Translations under genes and position numbers: made by a program | The notes under the pieces: model-generated | What the model was told of the DNA's origin: nothing | Database searches by the model: none | What the model saw: the letters and a program-made list of their open reading frames with translations, nothing else | Shown: one piece after another, positions 43,529 through 49,372 of the stretch | Position numbering within the stretch: the first letter of the stretch is position 1 | Layout of the letters: each line of letters opens with the position of its first letter | Assembly: GCA_025362395.1 (NCBI GenBank) | Contig: JANYGK010000083.1 | Coordinates: 1-51,337 of the forward strand | Length of the DNA: 51,337 nt | DNA from: Bacteroidota bacterium | GTDB taxonomy: Bacteria; Bacteroidota; Bacteroidia; B-17B0; Aurantibacillaceae | Reading direction: 5' to 3'

Positions 43529-44284
43529 TTGTTGGATACCCTTAAACATAGCCTTTCGCAATTTGAAGCTATTACATTACAGGAAATGGAAAATGTAAAG
43601 TTAATGGAAAGAACGGATACAAAATATACATTTCATGTTTCGCAACTCTTAGCTGTGTTGCAGGAGTCTGTGCCGTTTTACAAAGTACTCATTGTTGAAA
43701 ACACCGGCATTAACCGTTATAAAACAATGTATTACGATACAGAGGGGTTTGATTTGTATAACAGCCACCACAGCGGAAAACTAAACAGGTATAAAATACG
43801 CCACCGAACCTACGTAGAAAGTAATTTGCGGTTTTTAGAAGTAAAATTTAAAAACAATAAAGGCACAACATTTAAAACCAGAATTAGAGAAGAGGAAAGC
43901 GCCGGCTTAAAAGCAGGGAAGGCGTATGATTTTTTAAAAAAACAATTACCGTTCGACCCCGCGACGTTAGTTCCTAAAATCCTAATTAACTACAGCCGTA
44001 TTACACTGGTAAATAAAATTTCAGCGGAGCGGCTGACAATAGATTTGAACCTTGAATTTAAAAAGAATGATGTTACAAAAACAGTAAGCCAAATAGTAAT
44101 TGCCGAGGTAAAGCAAGCCGGCAAGGCAAGTTCACCGTTCGTTTCTATTATGAAGCAAAAACATATCAGAGAAGGTGCTATTAGTAAATATTGTTTTGCA
44201 GTAGCAAGTTCTTATACCGAAGTGAAGAAAAATAATTTCAAGCAGAAGTTAGCTTACGTAACTAAATTAATTAACGCATCATGA
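43529..44284 (+). CDS. VTC-domain protein (polyphosphate polymerase-like)
   Basis: A 251-residue protein (TTG start at 43529, possibly the next TTG) with the VTC fold: LMERTDTKYTFH, YKTMYYDTEGFDLYNSHH, LNRYKIRHRTYV, RFLEVKFKNNKG, then IVIAEVKQAG. The R-x-D-x-K-Y-x-x, R-x-R-Y and E-x-K elements are the tunnel residues that bind triphosphate/ATP in the yeast polyphosphate polymerase Vtc4. Bacterial members usually sit beside a DUF4956 membrane protein and often CotH, as here with DUF4956 only. It probably modifies or handles polyphosphate or another nucleotide-derived polymer; this is not proven. It overlaps the next gene by 4 bases. Confidence 0.85.
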   Translation: MLDTLKHSLSQFEAITLQEMENVKLMERTDTKYTFHVSQLLAVLQESVPFYKVLIVENTGINRYKTMYYDTEGFDLYNSHHSGKLNRYKIRHRTYVESNLRFLEVKFKNNKGTTFKTRIREEESAGLKAGKAYDFLKKQLPFDPATLVPKILINYSRITLVNKISAERLTIDLNLEFKKNDVTKTVSQIVIAEVKQAGKASSPFVSIMKQKHIREGAISKYCFAVASSYTEVKKNNFKQKLAYVTKLINAS

Positions 44285-44928
44285 TTGCATTACAGGTAGC
44301 AAATAACGTAATTCCGGCGGTAACAGGCTATGAAGAATTACAAAAAATTTCAAGTAAAATATTTTTCAGATTATTGATCGATCTTTTTTCTGTTTTTATT
44401 TTAGTGCGAGTCATTTACTACCCGATATATAAGCACCGCGAACTATTTTTTACCTATTTTATTTTTAATACCGTTATTTTTCTGATCTCATTTTTATTAA
44501 ACAAGGTAGATCTCTCTATGGGCGCGGCTTTCGGGTTATTTGCCGTATTTAGCATGTTAAGGTACAAAACCGAAGAAATAGCTATTAAAGATATGACCTA
44601 TTTATTTTTGGTAATTGCAATAGGTTTAATATCGGCAGTTACTAAAATAAAAGACACAAGCGATGGCATTGAATACCTGTTTTTAATTGCGATAAACGCG
44701 GTTGTGCTGCTGATCGTCTACTTACTTGAAAGTAATATCTTAATGAAAAAAGAAGTAGTAAAAACTATTTTATATGAAAACATTGAATTGATCAAATCAG
44801 ATAAAAAAGAGGAGTTACTGGCAGACCTTAAGAACAGGACAGGATTTAACGTGCACCGTTATTCCGTGCATAAAATAGATTTTCTGAAGGATGCAGCGCA
44901 GATCAGGATCTATTATTACGAGAATTAA
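44281..44928 (+). CDS. DUF4956 membrane protein
   Basis: A 215-residue inner-membrane protein with four hydrophobic segments (about 30-48, 58-78, 80-118, 125-150) and a cytoplasmic C-terminal domain of about 65 residues (ENIELIKSDKKEELLADLKNR...). The FGLFAVFSMLRYKTEEIAIKDMTYLF segment is diagnostic for DUF4956. The ATG overlaps the VTC gene stop (ATGA), so the two are translated as a coupled pair. The family is usually genomically tied to VTC proteins and may anchor or energise that enzyme. Confidence 0.9.
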   Translation: MIALQVANNVIPAVTGYEELQKISSKIFFRLLIDLFSVFILVRVIYYPIYKHRELFFTYFIFNTVIFLISFLLNKVDLSMGAAFGLFAVFSMLRYKTEEIAIKDMTYLFLVIAIGLISAVTKIKDTSDGIEYLFLIAINAVVLLIVYLLESNILMKKEVVKTILYENIELIKSDKKEELLADLKNRTGFNVHRYSVHKIDFLKDAAQIRIYYYEN

Positions 44929-44929
44929 A

Positions 44930-44956
44930 TGCAAAAAAACCCCTTTATTTTTTGCA
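44930..44956 (+). terminator. Possible terminator hairpin after DUF4956, overlapping the tRNA promoter
   Basis: TGCAAAAAA (44930-44938) pairs exactly with TTTTTTGCA (44948-44956). No separate T-run follows, but the right arm is itself T-rich. The right arm includes the -33 TTTG of the tRNA promoter. Confidence 0.4.
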
Positions 44957-44981
44957 GATTTCAAAAAACCGTTTATATTTG
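44951..44981 (+). promoter_or_regulatory. Promoter of tRNA-Val
   Basis: TTTG (44951-44954), a 19-base spacer and TATATTTG (44974-44981), both exact to the Bacteroidota consensus and with the same spacing as the toxin-antitoxin promoter. The tRNA starts 13 bases further on. Confidence 0.85.
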
Positions 44982-44993
44982 CACTCCCAATTC

Positions 44994-45068
44994 GGGAGAT
45001 TAGCTCAGCTGGTTCAGAGCATCTGCCTTACAAGCAGAGGGTCACAGGTTCGAACCCTGTATCTCCCA
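44994..45068 (+). tRNA. tRNA-Val (anticodon TAC)
   Basis: A full cloverleaf: acceptor GGGAGAT with ATCTCCC, D stem GCTC/GAGC, anticodon stem TCTGC/GCAGA around CTTACAA with anticodon TAC at 45029-45031, T stem ACAGG/CCTGT around TTCGAAC. The 3' CCA is encoded (45069-45071). A promoter lies upstream and a hairpin terminator downstream. The reverse strand of its 3' half forms the last codons of the neighbouring recombinase gene. Confidence 0.98.
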
Positions 45069-46623
45069 CCACATTGGATGAGCCGCCTAACAAGGCGGCT
45101 TTCCTTTTTATACCCTCTTCCAAACTCCTTGCTATACTTGTGATTAAACGAATTACCGAATTTACTTTCGAGGTTCGATAATTGCTATTTTCTCTGTCAT
45201 ACAAAATTCCTTCAGGAAATATGATATTTTGGATTTCCATTTTAGCGTGGAATGATGCTTTTTCCCATAATGACGGTAGTTCCAAGCAAATATTAACGTA
45301 CTTCTTTATCTGATTTTCGAGGTTCGATAAATCCAATCGGGTACTTCCGATTTTTTCCTCAATATTGTTCTTCTCCGTTTTATACTTCAACAAAAACTTA
45401 TCGTATAATTCCCTATTTATCTCCTCTTGGATAAACTTTTCCTCTAAAGTCTCAATCTTCTTAACCACATCTGTCAACTGAGCCTTAAACAGCTTTACAT
45501 TATCCTTATTGCTATCGTTAGTTTTTACAATATATTTAACAAACTCATCTTTTATTGGCTCAATATGTTTTTTAAGGACTTCAAAATCTTTTAGATAGTC
45601 CTTAAAAAGTAGGTTAAGTATTTTTGCGCTTTTATTGCATTTGCAACCTTTCTTATTGCACTTGTAATAGTACAATCCTTTTGCCTTAACAATATAACCT
45701 GCGAATGCAGTACCACAAGTACCACATTTTATAAAATTCTTGAGCGGTGTTTCTTCAAACTCCTTTTTGAATTTTATGTTTTGACGTTTTTTATCGGTAT
45801 TAATTCGCAGGAACAATTCTTCCGAAATTAATTTTTCGTGCTTACCTTGAATTACTTTACCGGGCAATAAATTATGTCTGATTATTCCGCAATAAAAAGG
45901 ATTACGAAATATCTCCGTAATTTGTTGGTGAGAAACTTTAACACCCGCTGCGTGTAAACGCTCTAATATTTCAAGGTTGTTTAAATTATCATCAGCTTTC
46001 CAATAAAATGCTTTGCGTAATATTTTACCAGTATCATTTACTGTTATTCGTTGTTCTCTATGCTTTGTATATTGGTCGTAACCTAGCGGAGCTTTTTGTA
46101 TCCAGTAGCCTAAATTTAATTTTTCTTTCATTCCTGCCACGCACTTCTCTCTTCTCAAATCATTATCATATTCGCTAAAAATAAATTGAATATTTTGCTG
46201 AAGTTTGCCACTTGATGTTGCGGTATCCGATGGTTGGGTTACCGCATAAATATTAATATTTTCTTTGCGAAGTTCCGATGCAATAAAAATAGCGTTTGCA
46301 CCTGAGCGTGAAAATCTATCAACGCTATAAACCAATATGTAAGAGATTTTTTCTTTACTACGTCTTGCAAAAGTAAGCATCCGAGTAAACTCCTTGCGCT
46401 CATCATTTTTTGCGCTTTCATAAGTACCACCAAAATATGCTATGGTATATAAATTATTTTTTTGAGCGTAATGCTCTATTGCTTTGCGCTGAGTTTCTAA
46501 ACTATATCCTTCTTGTTGTTCTTTTGATGATACTCTAGTATAGATAATGCAATTAGAACCACTTATCCTTTCTGCTGTTTTATTGTTTTTAGCGAATTGA
46601 ATAAAGTTATTTATGTCGTTCAT
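45028..46623 (-). CDS. Large serine recombinase, C-terminus running into the antisense of tRNA-Val
   Basis: From ATG 46623 the protein has 531 residues. Resolvase catalytic domain: IIYTRVSSKEQ with nucleophile Ser32, and VDRFSRSGANAIF near 101-113. A recombinase domain, a zinc ribbon (KCGTCGTAFAGYIV...YYKCNKKGCKCN) and a coiled coil (about 400-450) follow, which is the layout of integrases/transposases of the large serine type. The last residues, KRKAALLGGSSNVVGDTGF and a few more, are encoded by the reverse strand of the tRNA terminator and tRNA, with the stop codon in the tRNA anticodon loop (45028-45030). The native end was probably changed by integration. A start further up (46671) would overlap the preceding small gene. 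Confidence 0.93.
   Translation of the reverse strand: MNDINNFIQFAKNNKTAERISGSNCIIYTRVSSKEQQEGYSLETQRKAIEHYAQKNNLYTIAYFGGTYESAKNDERKEFTRMLTFARRSKEKISYILVYSVDRFSRSGANAIFIASELRKENINIYAVTQPSDTATSSGKLQQNIQFIFSEYDNDLRREKCVAGMKEKLNLGYWIQKAPLGYDQYTKHREQRITVNDTGKILRKAFYWKADDNLNNLEILERLHAAGVKVSHQQITEIFRNPFYCGIIRHNLLPGKVIQGKHEKLISEELFLRINTDKKRQNIKFKKEFEETPLKNFIKCGTCGTAFAGYIVKAKGLYYYKCNKKGCKCNKSAKILNLLFKDYLKDFEVLKKHIEPIKDEFVKYIVKTNDSNKDNVKLFKAQLTDVVKKIETLEEKFIQEEINRELYDKFLLKYKTEKNNIEEKIGSTRLDLSNLENQIKKYVNICLELPSLWEKASFHAKMEIQNIIFPEGILYDRENSNYRTSKVNSVIRLITSIARSLEEGIKRKAALLGGSSNVVGDTGFEPVTLCL
45081..45110 (+). terminator. Terminator of tRNA-Val
   Basis: AGCCGCC (45081-45087) pairs exactly with GGCGGCT (45094-45100) around a 6-base loop, then a T-rich run. 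It lies 10 bases after the encoded CCA and inside the recombinase reading frame on the other strand. Confidence 0.88.
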
Positions 46624-46624
46624 T

Positions 46625-46858
46625 TTATTTTCTGTTTTCTTGTTGGTATATGTCAAATAATACTCTCGCAAATGTTTTGATTAACTTAATATGTTCTTTC
46701 GCTTCTTCTTCATCCACATCTTCAAAACCATCATAAGCACGCAACTTCTCAATCGTTAATTCCTCTTTAGCTTGTTCAATACCAAATGCACTATTTTCGG
46801 AAAGAACATCTTTATTCTTCCTTGTTGTTTGTTTGATATTTGAAGCACCGGATTTCAT
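46625..46858 (-). CDS. Small acidic protein next to the recombinase, function unknown
   Basis: A 77-residue protein, mainly helical, with an acidic stretch DGFEDVDEEEAKEHIKL. No family recognised. Its stop is one base before the recombinase ATG, so the two are coupled; such small genes beside serine recombinases may act as directionality or control factors, but this is a guess from position. A consensus -7 box lies 67 bases upstream. Confidence 0.6.
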   Translation of the reverse strand: MKSGASNIKQTTRKNKDVLSENSAFGIEQAKEELTIEKLRAYDGFEDVDEEEAKEHIKLIKTFARVLFDIYQQENRK

Positions 46859-46925
46859 TAAAATTCGGATGCTTTAAATTGATTTTTCAAGAAGAAAAAG
46901 AGCGATAACTGACGCTGTATTAAAT

Positions 46926-46958
46926 CAAACTTACGAATGTAAATATAATGATAATCAA
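46926..46958 (-). promoter_or_regulatory. Promoter of the recombinase operon
   Basis: On the minus strand TAAGTTTG (46926-46933) is an exact -7 match; TTG at 46956-46958 lies 22 bases upstream. The start codon of the first gene is about 62 bases beyond the expected transcription start. Confidence 0.45.
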
Positions 46959-46987
46959 CAAGTTACATAAATAAAAAGCAAAATAAC

Positions 46988-47034
46988 CACAAACCTCTAA
47001 CTGATTGGGAATCAGAATTTGTGTGTTTTTTTTT
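46988..47034 (+). terminator. Terminator-like hairpin with no plus-strand gene before it
   Basis: CACAAA (46988-46993) pairs with TTTGTG (47018-47023), and inside it CTGATT (47001-47006) with AATCAG (47010-47015); a run of nine Ts follows at 47026-47034. It is inside the 393-base gap (46859-47251) between the divergent gene groups and has no upstream coding sequence in its direction, so it could end a small RNA or a leader transcript. Confidence 0.6.
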
Positions 47035-47053
47035 AGATTATATTTTAGAAGTA

Positions 47054-47093
47054 AACTCATATTCTCTTTTGCTTCGGCAAAAGTGCATGAGTT
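47054..47093 (+). ncRNA. Strong stem-loop with cUUCGg loop in the element's control region
   Basis: AACTCAT (47054-47060) pairs with ATGAGTT (47087-47093); inside an unequal internal loop CTTTTGC (47066-47072) pairs with GCAAAAG (47077-47083) around TTCG, giving the very stable C-UUCG-G loop in RNA. It may be a small RNA, an attenuator, or part of an origin of replication or transfer. Only the structure is seen; the role is inference. Confidence 0.5.
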
Positions 47094-47119
47094 AATTTGG
47101 TTTCATTTTAAAAAGGTGC

Positions 47120-47158
47120 AATAAAGTAGAATAAAGTATAGATTTCTGGAAATTTCTG
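47120..47158 (+). repeat. Two pairs of direct repeats at 10-base spacing
   Basis: AATAAAGTA occurs at 47120 and 47130, and ATTTCTG at 47142 and 47152. Each pair is spaced by exactly one helical turn. In AT-rich DNA this could be chance, but it fits protein-binding iterons between the hairpin and the first plus-strand gene. Confidence 0.35.
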
Positions 47159-47251
47159 TAATAAAAAATGTGTCTTTAAGTGGCATTCATATCACAACTA
47201 ATTTTTCTTTAGAAATTTATTCTTGATTAATAACATCTAAACAAATTAACT

Positions 47252-47476
47252 ATGGAACAAGGAATTTTTTTAACAGTAAAAGATTTAATGAAGCTCAACG
47301 GAAGCAATAATTATAATAGTTGTGGCAACTATCTTAGAAATATTCGTTGGGTTATTTCGCCTAAAAAACGAAAATTAACAATTAAAGAATACTGTGATTA
47401 CGAAGTAATCGATTTTTATTATACTTGGAAGTATTTGAGAGGAGTAGAACATTTTAAAATAGACAACGATAATTAA
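47252..47476 (+). CDS. Small protein of unknown function, element-encoded
   Basis: A 74-residue protein with aromatic-rich helices (YNSCGNYLRNIRWVI, IKEYCDYEVIDFYYTWKYLRG). The opening LTVKDLMKLNGSNNYNSCGNYL resembles small DNA-binding proteins of Bacteroidota mobile elements, but I do not recognise a named family. It is the first plus-strand gene after the control region and may regulate it. Confidence 0.6.
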   Translation: MEQGIFLTVKDLMKLNGSNNYNSCGNYLRNIRWVISPKKRKLTIKEYCDYEVIDFYYTWKYLRGVEHFKIDNDN

Positions 47477-47596
47477 CAATAATTTAAAATGCACAATTCT
47501 ATCCAAATCTCCACATTATTATACTTTATTGAACATTTTTAAAACACCTGCTTTTTTATTGATGGTTATTTGTTGCTGAATTTTAAAAACAACAAC

Positions 47597-47890
47597 ATGA
47601 CAAAAATTATTGTTACCACAAAAGATGAATTACAAGAGATAATTCACGAATCTATTAAGTCTGCTATATCCGAACAAAATAGCCAACAGCAATCGGAAGT
47701 GCCCGATAGAATACTATCTCTTAAAGAAACAGCAATCTTCCTAAACCTTGCACAACAAACGGTTTACGGCTTTACATCTAAACAACAAATTCCTTTTATT
47801 AAAAAGGGGAAGAAATTATATTTCCGAAAATCGGAATTAGAAAAATGGTTGTTAGAAGGAAATGTAAAATCCGATTTAGAAGGGAGGTAA
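47597..47890 (+). CDS. Excisionase-type helix-turn-helix protein (HTH_17)
   Basis: The ATG at 47597 gives 97 residues. After a helical N-terminus, residues about 42-91 form the winged HTH of the MerR/excisionase kind: LSLKETAIFLNLAQQTVYGF, then IPFIKKGKKLYFRKSELEKWL. In mobile elements such proteins assist excision or regulate replication genes. The stop codon is embedded in the Shine-Dalgarno-like sequence of the next gene. Confidence 0.88.
   Translation: MTKIIVTTKDELQEIIHESIKSAISEQNSQQQSEVPDRILSLKETAIFLNLAQQTVYGFTSKQQIPFIKKGKKLYFRKSELEKWLLEGNVKSDLEGR
47882..47888 (+). promoter_or_regulatory. Strong Shine-Dalgarno sequence
   Basis: GGGAGGT lies five bases before the ATG at 47894 and overlaps the last codons of the HTH gene. 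Such a sequence is unusual in Bacteroidota, where most starts lack one, and suggests coupled translation or a foreign origin. Confidence 0.6.
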
Positions 47891-47893
47891 GCC

Positions 47894-48202
47894 ATGAAAA
47901 TTCAGCGAAGTATAACTTCTCTCGAAAGTATTATTCAAGGCTTAATTAAAGACCTTGAAAAATATGCACAGCGTGAAAATGCAAATCAACTTTATATTGA
48001 TAAGCAAAATAGTTTAATTAAAAATTTAGTTGGAATCCACAATACTATTAATTCAATTAGGTTTTTGGAGGTTTGGCAAAACATAGATAAAGAAATGCAA
48101 CGCTTAGAAAAAATTGATGATCAATTAAATAGTCATTCAATTTATCTGCATTGCCGACCTAGCGGACACAATTTTTCAAGAATTACTTATAACCCATTTT
48201 AA
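47894..48202 (+). CDS. Small helical protein of unknown function, element-encoded
   Basis: A 102-residue protein, almost all helix, with coiled-coil character (SLESIIQGLIKDLEKYAQ, IDKEMQRLEKIDDQLNSH). It starts with a strong Shine-Dalgarno and ends 2 bases before the ATPase gene's GTG. It probably acts with the HTH protein and ATPase in one operon; no domain recognised. Confidence 0.65.
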   Translation: MKIQRSITSLESIIQGLIKDLEKYAQRENANQLYIDKQNSLIKNLVGIHNTINSIRFLEVWQNIDKEMQRLEKIDDQLNSHSIYLHCRPSGHNFSRITYNPF

Positions 48203-48204
48203 TT

Positions 48205-49221
48205 GTGATTGACTACACACCCATACAAAAAAGCTTGAAACAAGAAGCAAAGGCGGAAGATGTAAATAATCTTTTGTTGGTGCGTTCTGTTAATCAATGT
48301 ATTAATGATGCTAAAAGACGACCAATACCAAAGATGTTGTTTTCCGAATTTTGGCACGAAGAAGAACTTTGTATTTTATTTGCCGATACTAATTTGGGCA
48401 AATCAATATTGGCGGTTCAAATTGCTAATTCCATTAGTAATGGCGAAGCTATCAGAGGTTTTAAATTAGAAGCGAAAAAACAAGTTGTAATGTATTTCGA
48501 TTTTGAAATGAGCGATAAACAATTTGAAAAATGTTATTCCATCAACTATGCGAATCATTATATTTTCGACAATAATTTTTTGCGTATTGAAATCAACCCT
48601 GATTGCACCGATTTTAATGATTTTGAAAAAGCTTTGTTTGAAGCGATTGAAAACAACATTGTCCTGTACGATGCTAAAATATTAATCATCGACAACTTAA
48701 CATATTTAAAAACGCAAGCGACTGAGACCGCAAAAGAAGCATTACCATTAATGAAACGCTTAAAAGAGCTAAAAATAAAGCACAACTTATCTATTCTTGC
48801 ATTAGCGCATACACCTAAGCGAAATTTAATTTACCCTATTACTAAAAACGACCTCGCAGGAAGTAAACACTTATCAAACTTTGCCGACAGCATTTTCGCT
48901 ATTGGCGAAAGCTGCAAGGATAAAAGCCTCCGCTATTTAAAACAGTTAAAAGCAAGAGCAACGGAAGTAGTTTACGATAGTGAGAATATTATTGTTACCG
49001 AAATATCTCAACCTTATAATTTTTTAGCATTTGAATTTGTGGATTTTAGTAATGAGCGAGAACATTTGAAGCAACCAACCGAAAACGAACAGGCTGATTT
49101 AGATGCGTCAATTATTTTATTAAAAGCATCCGAACCACATTTAGCCGACCGTGAAATTGCACGGCAATTAAATACCAATCCAGTTAAAGTTGGTCGAGTT
49201 TTAAAACGTAACAAAGTGTAA
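48205..49221 (+). CDS. RepA/DnaB-like AAA ATPase of a mobile element
   Basis: A 338-residue RecA-fold ATPase (GTG start at 48205). The P-loop is FADTNLGKS (59-67; the usual first Gly is replaced by Ala), the Walker B is AKILIIDNL (about 157-165), and a QAT/ALAHTPK segment follows as in RSF1010 RepA-type helicases. The C-terminus has a helix-turn-helix-like end (ADREIARQLNTNPVKVGRVL, about 312-331). It probably loads on or unwinds the element's origin. The phased GTAACA array begins inside its last codons, next to an AT-rich stretch, as expected for a RepA-linked origin. Confidence 0.82.
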   Translation: MIDYTPIQKSLKQEAKAEDVNNLLLVRSVNQCINDAKRRPIPKMLFSEFWHEEELCILFADTNLGKSILAVQIANSISNGEAIRGFKLEAKKQVVMYFDFEMSDKQFEKCYSINYANHYIFDNNFLRIEINPDCTDFNDFEKALFEAIENNIVLYDAKILIIDNLTYLKTQATETAKEALPLMKRLKELKIKHNLSILALAHTPKRNLIYPITKNDLAGSKHLSNFADSIFAIGESCKDKSLRYLKQLKARATEVVYDSENIIVTEISQPYNFLAFEFVDFSNEREHLKQPTENEQADLDASIILLKASEPHLADREIARQLNTNPVKVGRVLKRNKV

Positions 49222-49259
49222 CACTCTGTAACAGTGTAACAGGTGTTACACCCTGTTAC
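49208..49259. repeat. Phased GTAACA array with inverted half, candidate replication origin or operator
   Basis: GTAACA occurs on the plus strand at 49208, 49218, 49228 and 49236, and its reverse complement TGTTAC at 49244 and 49254. Most are exactly 10 bases apart, i.e. on one face of the helix. TGTAACA-GG-TGTTACA forms a central palindrome. A highly AT-rich stretch of about 110 bases follows to 49372. The array starts within the end of the ATPase gene. Confidence 0.75.
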
Positions 49260-49372
49260 AATACATTTTAAAACAGAATTTATTAATTGAAAAATGATTG
49301 TGTAGCAATTAAGAAGTAATTGAAAAACATTGAAAATAATTAGAAATCATTTAAGAATGTGTAGTTATTTTA

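Noticed and set aside
44891-45181. A 96-codon plus-strand frame across tRNA-Val and its terminator
   Set aside because: It reads through the tRNA gene and two terminators; the region is a tRNA transcription unit.
47120-49259. The short repeats considered as a CRISPR array
   Set aside because: Units are only 6-9 bases with 1-5 base gaps; no 25-40 base repeats with unique spacers and no cas genes.
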